The notes: generated from the sequence alone by a model not told the origin. DNA of 64,000 nt from Ruminococcus gauvreauii (GCF_025151995.1 NZ_CP102290.1:3100001-3164000), one strand, 5' to 3'; counted from the stretch's first letter, positions 8,938 to 16,609 are shown. Program-made: numbers and translations.

Positions 8938-9474
8938 ATGGCAACGATAGATTTGATTGTATTAGGAATATTGAAGAAAGAATCACTGAGTGCCTACGAT
9001 ATTCAAAAACTGGTTGAGTACCGAAATATCTCTAAGTGGGTAAAAATCAGTACACCCTCAATTTATAAGAAAGTGATTCAACTGGAAGATAAGGGATATA
9101 TCAAAAGTAATACGGTAAAAGAGGGTAAAATGGCGGAGAAGGCGGTCTATACTCTGACGGATGAGGGAGAAAAACGTTTCGAAAAGCTGATGCTGGAGAC
9201 TGCATCGAAACCGATCCGCATGTTTCTGGATTTCAACGCCGTGATCGTAAATCTGGACAGTCTGACACCTGAGGAACAAAGAGTATGCCTGACGAATATA
9301 GAAAGCAACGTAAAAGCGTTAAAAATATACATGGAAGAAAATATACGTCTGAAAGAACCTGTTTCGGACATTCCCAAAACCGGAATGGCTGTGTTACATC
9401 AGCAGTATCTGCTGGCAGGGGCAATTGAAAATTGGATCGTATCGCTGAGAGAAAGCTTTGATGATCAGAAATGA
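8938..9474 (+). CDS. PadR family transcriptional repressor
   Basis: The 178-residue protein has the N-terminal winged helix of the PadR family (about 1-80): start DLIVLGILKKESLSAYDIQKL, recognition segment STPSIYKKVIQLEDKGYI and the wing AVYTLTDEGEKRF. The C-terminal half is helical and dimerising (PadR group 2 length). AGTAGGAGGG precedes the ATG. The gene is divergent from the MATE exporter with twin palindromes between, the classic layout of a ligand-released repressor of its own gene and an efflux pump. Ligand unknown. Confidence 0.9.
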   Translation: MATIDLIVLGILKKESLSAYDIQKLVEYRNISKWVKISTPSIYKKVIQLEDKGYIKSNTVKEGKMAEKAVYTLTDEGEKRFEKLMLETASKPIRMFLDFNAVIVNLDSLTPEEQRVCLTNIESNVKALKIYMEENIRLKEPVSDIPKTGMAVLHQQYLLAGAIENWIVSLRESFDDQK

Positions 9475-9546
9475 TAAGAAATGCGGCGTTTCCTTTAATT
9501 CAGATATGGATAATCTGGAGAAGATGTTTGTCGTGGAGGAAAAGTA

Positions 9547-9598
9547 TTGACAATATTTGAAAACAGATATATAATGACCAAATACAATTAATTAGTCA
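9547..9598 (+). promoter_or_regulatory. Sigma-A promoter and operator of the TetR gene
   Basis: A near-ideal promoter, TTGACA (9547-9552), 17 bp, TATAAT (9570-9575), runs straight into TGACCA-N12-TAGTCA (9575-9598). The same half-site pattern recurs before the ABC operon at 10253-10276, which points to autoregulation by TetR. Confidence 0.75.
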
Positions 9599-9615
9599 AA
9601 AAAGAGGTGGCCTGT

Positions 9616-10206
9616 TTGCCAAAATGTTATTCGGAACTGGAAAGAGAAGATATCATAAAAAGGCTGAAGGAGGAGGCTGAAAAATGCCTCGTTCAATACG
9701 GAGTCCGGCATACGACGGTGGATGAGATCGTAAGGCGTGTTAAGATACCCAAAGGGACATTTTATCTCTTTTATAAATCTAAAGAACTGCTGTTGTTTGA
9801 CGTGATACTGAAACAGCATGAGCTGATTGAGCAGCAGATTTTCCGGAAAGTCAGCAGTGTTGATCCGGACAGTCTTACCGCGGATCAGCTGACGGATATG
9901 CTCCTGCAGATATTCAGGATTGCTGCGGAGGCGCCCATTCTGAAGATACTGAATTCTGATGAGTTGGAGATTCTGGCGCGTAAGCTGCCGAAGGGTGTTG
10001 TGGAAGAACATCTGGGACATGACAGCACTATGTTTGAAAAATTATTTTCCATGCTTCCTGTAAAAACAGGGGTGGATGCAGAGGCATTCGGCGCGGCATT
10101 TCGTGCCGTCTACATGGCGACACTGCATAAGGCAGAAATCGGGGAACCCCATTATGAGAGCGCACTGCGATTACTGATTCACGGGTTAGTCCTGCAGTTA
10201 CTGTAA
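9616..10206 (+). CDS. TetR/AcrR family transcriptional regulator
   Basis: The 196-residue protein is counted from the TTG at 9616, which has AGAGGTGG at proper spacing; a GTG at 9607 in the same frame lies within that ribosome site. N-terminal HTH: YGVRHTTVDEIVRRVKIPKG followed by TFYLFYKSKELLLFDVI, the TetR hallmark. The helical C-terminal ligand domain is not family-specific. It heads a cluster with a three-gene ABC exporter, and matching operator-like sites lie before both units, so it probably represses itself and the exporter. Confidence 0.9.
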   Translation: MPKCYSELEREDIIKRLKEEAEKCLVQYGVRHTTVDEIVRRVKIPKGTFYLFYKSKELLLFDVILKQHELIEQQIFRKVSSVDPDSLTADQLTDMLLQIFRIAAEAPILKILNSDELEILARKLPKGVVEEHLGHDSTMFEKLFSMLPVKTGVDAEAFGAAFRAVYMATLHKAEIGEPHYESALRLLIHGLVLQLL

Positions 10207-10209
10207 ATC

Positions 10210-10235
10210 AGTCCGGCAGATTCTATTGCCGGACT
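10210..10235 (+). terminator. Hairpin after the TetR gene
   Basis: AGTCCGGCA and TGCCGGACT form a 9-bp stem just after the tetR-type stop. The T-tract is weak and broken, so termination may be partial and allow readthrough into the ABC genes. Confidence 0.5.
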
Positions 10236-10252
10236 GTCTGTTAGTCCTATTT

Positions 10253-10276
10253 TGACCATTACAATAAAAATGGTCA
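10253..10276. promoter_or_regulatory. TetR-type operator before the ABC operon
   Basis: TGACCA-N12-TGGTCA; with flanks the arms are 11 bp, TTTTGACCATT and AATGGTCAAAA. It matches the site at the TetR promoter in half-site sequence and in the 12-bp spacing. Confidence 0.7.
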
Positions 10277-10294
10277 AAAAGTACGGAGGTAGTT

Positions 10295-11140
10295 ATGATC
10301 GAAGTAAAGAACCTTTTTTTCAGCTATACCGATCAGCCGTTCATATCGGATATGGATTTTTCTGTCGGAAGGGGAGAAATTTTCGGCTTTTTGGGACCGT
10401 CCGGCGCGGGAAAAAGCACGCTGCAGAAAATTTTGATCGGAATGCTCCCGGATTACCAGGGAAGTGTGGTGGTAAACGGGACAGAATGCAGACATCGGGA
10501 TCGTCGTTTTTATGAGAACATTGGGGTCGACTTTGAATTTTCAACCATGTATGAAAAACTCTCGGCAAAAGAAAACCTCCGCTTTTTCGGTTCTCTGTAT
10601 AAAAAGCAGGGGCGTTCAATTGATGAACTTCTCTCTGAGGTGGGATTGGATCGGGACGGTGATAAGCGTGTATCGGAATACTCCAAAGGCATGAAGGCAC
10701 GGCTGAACTTTATAAAGGCCCTGATGCATGATCCTGCGCTGCTCTGCCTCGATGAACCGACAAGCGGACTGGACCCGGCGAACAGCCGTGTCATGAAAGA
10801 TTTGATCCGCAGGGAAAAAGAACAGGGGAAGACGATTCTGTTCACCACCCATAATATGCAGGACGCAGCAGAGCTGTGTGACAGGGTAGCGTTCATTGTA
10901 AATGGCAAAATCATGGCCCTGGACAGCCCTCATAATCTGATCATGTCCAGGGGAGCTGCAAGGGTCACTTATACCTGGATTGATCAGGGAGAACAACAGG
11001 CAGACTGTCCGCTCGATGCGCTTTCTCAGGATAAGAGACTGCAGACACTGATCATGGAAAATCGTCTGCAGTCGATTCACAGCAGTGAACCTACGCTGAA
11101 TGATATTTTCATCGATATAACAGGGAGGACACTGGTATGA
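10295..11140 (+). CDS. ABC exporter ATP-binding protein
   Basis: A 281-residue single ABC domain: Walker A GPSGAGKST near 32-40, signature YSKGMKARL, Walker B LLCLDEPTSGLDP and a switch His in FTTHNMQDAAELC. The C-terminal ~60 residues form an accessory domain. Its stop overlaps the next ATG by 4 bp and two small permeases follow, giving an ABC-2 drug-export layout like the fluoroquinolone-export type operons. GGAGG is 5 bp from the ATG. TetR-type repression is implied by the operator just upstream. Confidence 0.9.
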   Translation: MIEVKNLFFSYTDQPFISDMDFSVGRGEIFGFLGPSGAGKSTLQKILIGMLPDYQGSVVVNGTECRHRDRRFYENIGVDFEFSTMYEKLSAKENLRFFGSLYKKQGRSIDELLSEVGLDRDGDKRVSEYSKGMKARLNFIKALMHDPALLCLDEPTSGLDPANSRVMKDLIRREKEQGKTILFTTHNMQDAAELCDRVAFIVNGKIMALDSPHNLIMSRGAARVTYTWIDQGEQQADCPLDALSQDKRLQTLIMENRLQSIHSSEPTLNDIFIDITGRTLV

Positions 11141-11802
11141 GACTCAGGAGCCTGACGTTGTGGGATATGCGTTTTCAGCTCAAATATGGATTTTATTTTC
11201 TGTATACGGTTCTGACGGTGCTTTACGCCGTTGTGCTGCTGGCAATGCCGGAATCATGGCAGGAAAAAGTGGCACCGATCCTGATTTTCTCTGATCCGGC
11301 GACGATGGGACTGTTCTTTATGGGGGCGATCATTCTGCTGGAAAAAAGTCAGAGAGTCTCATTGGCATTCGCCGTTATGCCGGTTCGTGCGATGGAATAT
11401 GTAGCTGCCAAAGTACTTTCTCTGTGTGTGATATCAATGGCTGTGGCGGCAGTGCTTGCCGCAGCTGCGGACACGGGCAGGGTATCTGTTGTTCTTGCAG
11501 GGACTGCCGTGTCTTCCGTTATTTTTACGCTTCTTGGCATCATTGTGTCGACGAAAATCAGCAGCCTTAATCAGTTCATACTCTGGATAATGCCGATTGA
11601 GCTTATCACCTTTCTTCCGGCAGTTCTCCATATATTGGGGATCACATCTGAAATATTGCAGTTCTATCCTGCGATTATCTGTATGAATATGATTGACGGA
11701 CATGTGCCATCAGCAGTGGAAGTACTGATCCTTGCACTTATGGTCGGGGTACTCGTGTGTGCGGCGCGCAGCTGTGTACTGAAAATGTGGGAAAATTCAT
11801 GA
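11137..11802 (+). CDS. ABC-2 type exporter permease, first subunit
   Basis: The 221-residue protein has about six hydrophobic helices and begins with a cytoplasmic RLRSLTLWDMRFQLKYG segment, as in permeases of small drug exporters. Start ATGA overlaps the ATPase stop, so the genes are translationally coupled. It probably pairs with the following permease to form a heterodimeric channel. Substrate unknown. Confidence 0.8.
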   Translation: MRLRSLTLWDMRFQLKYGFYFLYTVLTVLYAVVLLAMPESWQEKVAPILIFSDPATMGLFFMGAIILLEKSQRVSLAFAVMPVRAMEYVAAKVLSLCVISMAVAAVLAAAADTGRVSVVLAGTAVSSVIFTLLGIIVSTKISSLNQFILWIMPIELITFLPAVLHILGITSEILQFYPAIICMNMIDGHVPSAVEVLILALMVGVLVCAARSCVLKMWENS

Positions 11803-11812
11803 GGTGTGGACT

Positions 11813-12526
11813 ATGAAAGCAATAAGACTGTGTTTTATACAGATGATTCGTTTTATAAGGCGTGATTTGATGCTGTTTGCCGCCTGTTTTGCTCCGGTGC
11901 TTTGCGGGATATTTTTCAGATTCGGCATACCCTTTCTGGAGGAGGCGCTCACGGGCTGGCTTTCCAGACCAAGCGTGTTTGCCCCGTACTACGGAGTGCT
12001 GGATATGTTTTTTTCCATGCTGTCCCCGGTCATGTTCTGCTTTGTGGCTGCGATGGTAATACTGGAAGAAACAGATGATCATATCACAGGTTATCTGTTT
12101 ATCACAACGCTGGGGAGAAAGGGATATCTGGCGGCCCGGCTGGGGTTACCGGCTGTGATCTCGTTTATCATCACACTGGTTCTTCTCCCGATTTTCAGGC
12201 TGACAAAGTTAAGTGCGTGGGAAATCCTGTTTTTAAGTGCAGGAGGAGTAGTGCAGGGAATTATTATCGCACTGCTGATCGTATCGGTGTCATCAAATAA
12301 GCTGGAAGGGATGGCAGCGGCAAAGTTGTCGACACTTACAACGCTGGGAGTTGCGGTGCCTTACTGTGTTCCGAATCACGTACAGTATTTTTTCACACCG
12401 CTTCCCTCTTACTGGATTGGAAAAGCAGTTTTTGCGCAGTCAGCCATCTGGATTCTGCCGGCAGTTATCCTGTACCTGGCATGGACCGGAGTTTTGACGA
12501 GAAGGTTTCTGAGAAAACTGGTGTAA
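11813..12526 (+). CDS. ABC-2 type exporter permease, second subunit
   Basis: The 237-residue, six-helix membrane protein is taken from the ATG at 11813, with GAGGTG upstream; the GTG at 11804 would sit inside that ribosome site. It starts MKAIRLCFIQMIRFIRRDLM, like its partner. It completes the TetR-ATPase-permease-permease cluster. The stop is followed by the ribonucleotide reductase leader without an evident strong terminator. Confidence 0.8.
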   Translation: MKAIRLCFIQMIRFIRRDLMLFAACFAPVLCGIFFRFGIPFLEEALTGWLSRPSVFAPYYGVLDMFFSMLSPVMFCFVAAMVILEETDDHITGYLFITTLGRKGYLAARLGLPAVISFIITLVLLPIFRLTKLSAWEILFLSAGGVVQGIIIALLIVSVSSNKLEGMAAAKLSTLTTLGVAVPYCVPNHVQYFFTPLPSYWIGKAVFAQSAIWILPAVILYLAWTGVLTRRFLRKLV

Positions 12527-12589
12527 GGTCAGCCTAAGTGATTTTGTGTTATCCAATTATTTCCCCCTTGATAATCTCCTGCTAATAAG

Positions 12590-12636
12590 ATACTATATAT
12601 GGTATATTGCGTAAAATCAAATACAAAATATGCCAT
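12590..12636. promoter_or_regulatory. Pair of NrdR-box-like sites before the ribonucleotide reductase gene
   Basis: Box 1, ATACTATATATGGTAT (12590-12605), matches the published 16-bp NrdR consensus at about 13 positions. Box 2, ATACAAAATATGCCAT (12621-12636), is weaker, about 10 positions. They are 15 bp apart, 31 bp start to start, the usual tandem spacing of NrdR boxes. Repression of the reductase by the ATP/dATP-sensing NrdR is the likely meaning. Confidence 0.6.
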
Positions 12637-12670
12637 AAAAAGACAGGAACGTTATCACAGGAGGATGCAT

Positions 12671-15013
12671 ATGAACGTAAGAAAGCGAAGTGGAAAGGTT
12701 GTACCTTTTAACGAGGATTTTATATCGAGAGCGATTGCACTTGCTTCGGCCGCGGCGGGAGAGATGGACCAGACTATGGTAAAAGAAGCCACTGAGCTTA
12801 CGGTAAGCAGGCTGAAAGACATGGGGACGGACATTCTGGATATTGAAAAAATCCAGGATACGGTGGAGGAAACGCTGTTTGAGCAGAAATACTACAAAAC
12901 GGCAAAGGCATATATTCTATACCGGATAGAGAAGGATAAAGAACGTGCCGGCGGGAGCTGGGAAGACGGACTCCTAGACAGAGAATTTCTGAGTACTTAT
13001 AAACATGCACCGAATCCCATGGAACAACTTGGATCTTTCGTCTATACCCGTACCTATTCCAGGTATCTGCCTAAGTTTGGCCGGCGTGAATTCTGGTGGG
13101 AGACGGTGCGCCGCGCCGTGGAGTATAACTGCTCATTGGCGCCAACTTCAAAGGACGAGGCCAGGAAGCTGTATGATAACATTTATCACCTGCGTCAGTT
13201 TTTATCAGGGCGGACACTCTGGGTGGGAAATACCCCGGTGGCAGACGCCTATCCCATGGCAAATTACAACTGTGCATTTGAGGTGATTGATGACTTTGGA
13301 GCTTATCATGATCTGTTTTATCTGCTGATGGTGGGCAGCGGCGTGGGAGTGAGGGTATTGAAAGAAGATGCCGAAAAACTTCCTAAGATCCGAACGGATA
13401 TCGAGATCCTGCACAAAGCATACGACGGATGCCCGCCTCGGGACCGACTGGAATTTACAGATCTGACCTTCACGAAGGACACTGCAGTTCTGTCTATCGG
13501 AGATTCCAAAGAGGGTTGGGCCCAGGCTCTGAGTCATTATTTTGATATATTGAGCAATCATGAGTACAGTAAGATACGGGAAATTGTGGTAAATTATGAT
13601 TCGATCCGTCCCAGAGGTGAAAGACTGAAAACCTTCGGGGGGACAGCCAGCGGACATGAATCTATGATGGCCATGCTGGGGAAAATACACAAAGTGATAC
13701 GGGCGGCAGGAGACAGAGACAAGGCACCGCGGACGCAGCTGCAGCCCATCGATCTGCTGGATATCGCCAACATTATCGGTGAAAATGTCGTCTCCGGGGG
13801 CGTACGCAGGACGTCGGAGATCGGCCTGATCGATGCAGATGATCAGGTGTGTATCAAGGCAAAGAGCAATCTGTACCGTCAGATCAACGGACGGTGGGAG
13901 CTGGACCAGTCCCTCGCTCACAGACAGATGAGCAACAACTCAATCTATTATAAGAAAAAACCGACCAGAGAACAGCTTCACTGGCATATGCAGCAGATGC
14001 GTTATTCCGGGGAGCCGGGATGGATCAATGAGGAGGCCGGAAAGAAGCGCCGGCCGAATTTTAACGGATGCAACCCGTGCGGGGAAGTACTGATGGACAG
14101 CCACGGACTCTGTAATCTGACAACGCTCAACGTCATGGGATTTGTTCGGGATGGCAAGCTGGATGAGCAGGCATTGCTGGAGGCGCAGAGGCTGTCAGCC
14201 AGGGCCGGATACCGCATGACCTGCCGTGAACTGGAGATACACCGCTGGGATTCCGTACAGAAAAGAGACCGCCTTTTAGGCTGTTCAATGACCGGGTGGC
14301 AGGATATGGTCAATGCGACCGGTATGCCTGTGGAAAAGCAAATGGAGCTTCTTGACAAACTGCGCAGGGAGGCTCACGAAGCGGCGGAACAACTCGCAGA
14401 CAGATTGGGCACAGGAAGACCGCTGCTGGTGACAACCGTCAAGCCCGAGGGGACACTGTCCCTGCTGCCGACAGTCTCGAGCGGGGTTCATTATTCACAT
14501 TCTCCCTATTATATCCGGAGGGTGCGCATTAATGCGGCAGATCCTTTGTGCCGGGTATGTGAAGAACTGGGGTATCCGGTTCTGCCTGAGGTGGGGCAGA
14601 ATCCTGAGAACCCGACGACCAAGGTTGTGGAATTTCCGGTAAAGGCACCAGCCGGCAAAGTGAAAGCGGATGTATCGGCTGTAGAGCAGCTGGAAACGTA
14701 TAAAATGTTCATGGAGCATTATGTGGACCATAACTGTTCTGTCACGATCCACGTGCGGGAAAATGAGTGGGACGATACGGAACAGTGGGTGTGGGATAAC
14801 TGGGACGATGTGGTTGCTCTTTCATTTTTAAGCTATGATGACAGTTTCTATGAATTATTGCCATACGAAGCCATTACGAAAGAGGAGTACGACGCACGCA
14901 AGACGGCCATGAGACCGTTTAATCCATCACTTCTTACAAGGTATGAGTACGAAGAATCGGATTTTGACATTGGAGACTCTGACTGTTCGACTGGGGCGTG
15001 TCCGGTCAGATAG
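12671..15013 (+). CDS. nrdJ: Adenosylcobalamin-dependent (class II) ribonucleotide reductase
   Basis: The product is 780 residues from the ATG at 12671, with AGGAGG 6 bp away; an earlier in-frame ATG at 12599 falls inside the NrdR-like box. It begins with an ATP-cone (about 1-95; VRKRSGKVVPF). The catalytic barrel follows: first redox Cys in NYNCAFEV, the radical/substrate loop GCNPCGE with active-site Cys and Glu, and a second redox Cys in LCNLTTLNV. The C-terminal shuttle pair is CSTGAC in the last 12 residues. It converts ribonucleotides to deoxyribonucleotides using a B12 radical, so needs no oxygen. Monomeric triphosphate reductase type is most likely. No cobalamin riboswitch is visible upstream. 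Confidence 0.92.
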   Translation: MNVRKRSGKVVPFNEDFISRAIALASAAAGEMDQTMVKEATELTVSRLKDMGTDILDIEKIQDTVEETLFEQKYYKTAKAYILYRIEKDKERAGGSWEDGLLDREFLSTYKHAPNPMEQLGSFVYTRTYSRYLPKFGRREFWWETVRRAVEYNCSLAPTSKDEARKLYDNIYHLRQFLSGRTLWVGNTPVADAYPMANYNCAFEVIDDFGAYHDLFYLLMVGSGVGVRVLKEDAEKLPKIRTDIEILHKAYDGCPPRDRLEFTDLTFTKDTAVLSIGDSKEGWAQALSHYFDILSNHEYSKIREIVVNYDSIRPRGERLKTFGGTASGHESMMAMLGKIHKVIRAAGDRDKAPRTQLQPIDLLDIANIIGENVVSGGVRRTSEIGLIDADDQVCIKAKSNLYRQINGRWELDQSLAHRQMSNNSIYYKKKPTREQLHWHMQQMRYSGEPGWINEEAGKKRRPNFNGCNPCGEVLMDSHGLCNLTTLNVMGFVRDGKLDEQALLEAQRLSARAGYRMTCRELEIHRWDSVQKRDRLLGCSMTGWQDMVNATGMPVEKQMELLDKLRREAHEAAEQLADRLGTGRPLLVTTVKPEGTLSLLPTVSSGVHYSHSPYYIRRVRINAADPLCRVCEELGYPVLPEVGQNPENPTTKVVEFPVKAPAGKVKADVSAVEQLETYKMFMEHYVDHNCSVTIHVRENEWDDTEQWVWDNWDDVVALSFLSYDDSFYELLPYEAITKEEYDARKTAMRPFNPSLLTRYEYEESDFDIGDSDCSTGACPVR

Positions 15014-15033
15014 TAAAACAGAAAAACATTTTT

Positions 15034-15162
15034 GTGACAGGTTTTGAATTTGCGTTTAGCGGGATCATTTTTCAAATTGCAGTAGTTCATTCCTGGATCT
15101 TATGTATCCCCGCAATGCTTCTGGCGCTCGGGCTGGCGGGTGAGCCCAGGGAAAACGGATAA
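15034..15162 (+). CDS. Possible 42-residue hydrophobic peptide
   Basis: A GTG-started frame encodes a short membrane-type peptide (FAFSGIIFQIAVVHSWILC, then PAMLLALGLAGE). No ribosome binding site is evident, so it may be a fragment of a lost membrane protein or chance. The rest of 15014-15214 shows nothing else. Confidence 0.2.
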   Translation: MTGFEFAFSGIIFQIAVVHSWILCIPAMLLALGLAGEPRENG

Positions 15163-15214
15163 CACAGTGATGCAGCAGCAGTGATATGATGGGATGCGGT
15201 ATCGAGGCGGCATG

Positions 15215-15565
15215 TCAGATCATCAGATCCGCAGAAAATCCCATCAGATAACTGCAGAGATAAACAATAAACTCTTTTGGAGTGGGCTTTTCGGTTAAAT
15301 GACGGCTGGCGATTTGGTCCAGTTTCTCGCGGTTACCGTAATCCCAGCAGTCACAAACAGCCCTGGAAATACTGCGTGAAATCGATTTAACCGGAAGTTC
15401 AGTTTCGTCAGATATTAATGGATAAATCTGACGATCAAGGCAAAACCCATGATATATCTGAAAATCGCAGCAATAATACACCGCCAGAGCTAAATGATAA
15501 TAGCTTTTATGACATGGGTGTCCAGATACTGACTGAATGAGTAATATAATATCTTTTAGTGGCAT
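15215..15565 (-). CDS. Stand-alone Spo0A C-terminal (effector) domain protein, copy A
   Basis: The 116-residue protein corresponds to the DNA-binding domain of Spo0A alone, with no receiver domain. The helical fold starts LLIQSVSGHPCHKSYYHLALA. The recognition-helix region VKSISRSISRAVCDCWDYGN aligns with the Spo0A segment ending AWSRGN, and the end PTPKEFIVYLCSYL aligns with PTNSEFIAMVADKL. AAGGACGG precedes the ATG. It is over half identical by eye to the protein at 27239-27583. TTTGTCT-type boxes lie upstream. It may bind altered 0A boxes and modulate sporulation or other Spo0A targets; the role is unproven. Confidence 0.82.
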   Translation of the reverse strand: MPLKDIILLIQSVSGHPCHKSYYHLALAVYYCCDFQIYHGFCLDRQIYPLISDETELPVKSISRSISRAVCDCWDYGNREKLDQIASRHLTEKPTPKEFIVYLCSYLMGFSADLMI

Positions 15566-15588
15566 AACAATCCGTCCTTATATAATTA

Positions 15589-15598
15589 TTTTGTCTAT
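15589..15598 (+). promoter_or_regulatory. 0A-box-like TTTTGTCTAT
   Basis: It sits about 25 bp upstream of the copy A start. A similar ATTTGTCTAT lies about 26 bp upstream of the Spo0A-like gene at 26882-27208. The classic 0A box is TTTTGTCRAA; here the R is replaced by T. Confidence 0.4.
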
Positions 15599-15634
15599 GA
15601 TATTATACAGAGTTAATGGAAAACAGGAAATAGA

Positions 15635-15663
15635 AAGACAAAAAACGATAAAATTAGACAAAT
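15635..15663 (-). promoter_or_regulatory. Two phased 0A-box-like sites upstream of Spo0A-like copy A
   Basis: On the gene's strand the sites read ATTTGTCTA (15655-15663) and TTTTGTCTT (15635-15643), exactly 20 bp apart and the same way round. The matching region before the 27239-27583 gene has three such sites at 10 and 20 bp steps. This suggests binding by the encoded domain on one face of the helix. Confidence 0.45.
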
Positions 15664-15745
15664 AAAGAAATGTATTTTACACATACTATATAAAAGTCGG
15701 GATGGATGATTGAGAATATCTTCTATTACAACGGGAGACAGTGTT

Positions 15746-16105
15746 ATGACGCCAAAATGGAAACGAATAGATGAGATGAGAACTGAAGATTTTGTCTGTC
15801 TGGGATATGTCAGAAAGGAAAATGATATGACCAGTCTTATTCTTGCAAAGTGCAGTGAGGATGCCAAATTTGTGGTGACTAATCATGTGTCAGTAAATAT
15901 CAGCATAAGAACGCTGCGTCAATACAGCATAGCAGAAGCAGACTGTCCGTTTTTCAAAATTCCGAAAGGATGCCTGTATGCGACATGGATTAAACCTGTT
16001 GTCTGTACCATTGTATATGTACCCTCGGAAAGAATCGGGGTTCGGCGGGCGGTATTTAAGGCGATACGTGGTGACAAGAAACCTGAAGAATGCAGGGTGG
16101 TATAG
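15746..16105 (+). CDS. Orphan OB-fold domain of ATP-dependent DNA ligase
   Basis: The 119-residue product resembles only the C-terminal OB-fold of LigD-type ATP-dependent DNA ligases. Matching parts are EDFVCLGYVRKENDMTSLIL near the start, the ATWIKPVVCTIVY segment and the final motif RRAVFKAIRGDKKPEEC, which matches the ligase ending R-PVFKGLR-DK-PEEC. The adenylation domain with the catalytic KxDG lysine is absent, and the 140 bp upstream are AT-rich with no ligase-like coding. A TTG at 15710 in the same frame directly follows a stop. It is either a remnant or a small DNA-binding protein; it cannot ligate by itself. Confidence 0.65.
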   Translation: MTPKWKRIDEMRTEDFVCLGYVRKENDMTSLILAKCSEDAKFVVTNHVSVNISIRTLRQYSIAEADCPFFKIPKGCLYATWIKPVVCTIVYVPSERIGVRRAVFKAIRGDKKPEECRVV

Positions 16106-16155
16106 ATCGGGAGTATGATATACCGCAGAGGATAATGAATGGTATTATTTACCAT

Positions 16156-16184
16156 TTGATTTTTGGCTGAAATCTTTATATAAT
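16156..16184 (+). promoter_or_regulatory. Sigma-A promoter of small RNA copy 1
   Basis: TTGATT (16156-16161), 17-bp spacer, perfect TATAAT (16179-16184). The expected start 7 nt downstream coincides with the first base of the conserved RNA. Confidence 0.7.
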
Positions 16185-16190
16185 ATAAAT

Positions 16191-16273
16191 GTAGCATAAG
16201 ACTAGATGAATAATTGCAACCTTGGTATGCTGCGCTATGTGCCCTCGGATTTCCCACCGGGGGCTGTTTTTTT
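16191..16273 (+). ncRNA. Small RNA gene, copy 1 (~83 nt, unknown family)
   Basis: The RNA begins with stem GTAGCATA/TATGCTGC (16191-16198 with 16226-16233), 8 bp with one G-U, closing a 27-nt loop that contains TTGCAA. A 7-nt linker GCTATGT follows, then a terminator hairpin GCCCTCGG/CCGGGGGC (16241-16264) and seven T's. Copy 2 at 26554 has identical stem arms and linker, an equal-length loop with the same TTGCAA and a terminator with compensating changes. Conserved structure with a divergent loop and its own promoter supports a real RNA. I do not recognise it as 6S, SRP, tmRNA or a riboswitch. Confidence 0.75.
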
Positions 16274-16302
16274 GTTTGGCTATGATCTGAGAGCAAACAA
16301 TA

Positions 16303-16335
16303 AAAAACCCGCAAACTCTGAGTTTACGGGTTTTT
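16303..16335 (-). terminator. Terminator after tRNA-Val/tRNA-Met unit
   Basis: AAAAACCCGCAAACTC faces GAGTTTACGGGTTTTT, one mismatch, with T's on the tRNA strand. It ends the minus-strand tRNA transcript. Confidence 0.85.
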
Positions 16336-16342
16336 CTTTGAG

Positions 16343-16416
16343 TAGCGAGAAAGGGATTTGAACCCCCGACACCACGGGTATGAACCGTGTGCTCTAGCCA
16401 ACTGAGCTATCTCGCC
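16343..16416 (-). tRNA. tRNA-Met (anticodon CAT)
   Basis: The minus strand folds into a full cloverleaf. Acceptor GGCGAGA pairs with TCTCGCT, D-arm TAGCTCAG, anticodon arm CACGG-TTCATAC-CCGTG, T-arm GGGGGTTCAAATCCC. The discriminator is A and CCA is not encoded. The anticodon CAT could also belong to an Ile tRNA modified to lysidine, but overall form favours elongator Met. Confidence 0.92.
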
Positions 16417-16450
16417 AAAACATATGAAATTTTACTTTTTTCAAAGTAAG

Positions 16451-16523
16451 TGGGACCTATAGGGCTCGAACCTATGACCCTCTGCTTGTAAGGCAGATGC
16501 TCTCCCAGCTGAGCTAAGATCCC
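16451..16523 (-). tRNA. tRNA-Val (anticodon TAC)
   Basis: Acceptor GGGATCT/AGGTCCC, D-arm TAGCTCAGCTGGGAGAGC, anticodon arm TCTGC-CTTACAA-GCAGA, T-arm with GGTTCGAGCCC, discriminator A. It is co-transcribed with tRNA-Met 34 bp downstream. Confidence 0.94.
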
Positions 16524-16580
16524 ACGGTAATACAGTGGATTCAGACGCTTTTGCTTGTCTCAACCGCAACCTGCTCTGCT

Positions 16581-16609
16581 ATTATATAATTGTAAAAAGA
16601 AAAAGTCAA
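16581..16609 (-). promoter_or_regulatory. Promoter of the tRNA-Val/tRNA-Met unit
   Basis: On the minus strand TTGACT, 17 bp, TATAAT. The remaining sequence to 16811 is AT-rich; nothing else was recognised. Confidence 0.75.

Noticed and set aside
12527..12670. Cobalamin riboswitch before the B12-dependent reductase
   Set aside because: The leader is too short and lacks the B12-box; NrdR-like boxes explain the conserved look.
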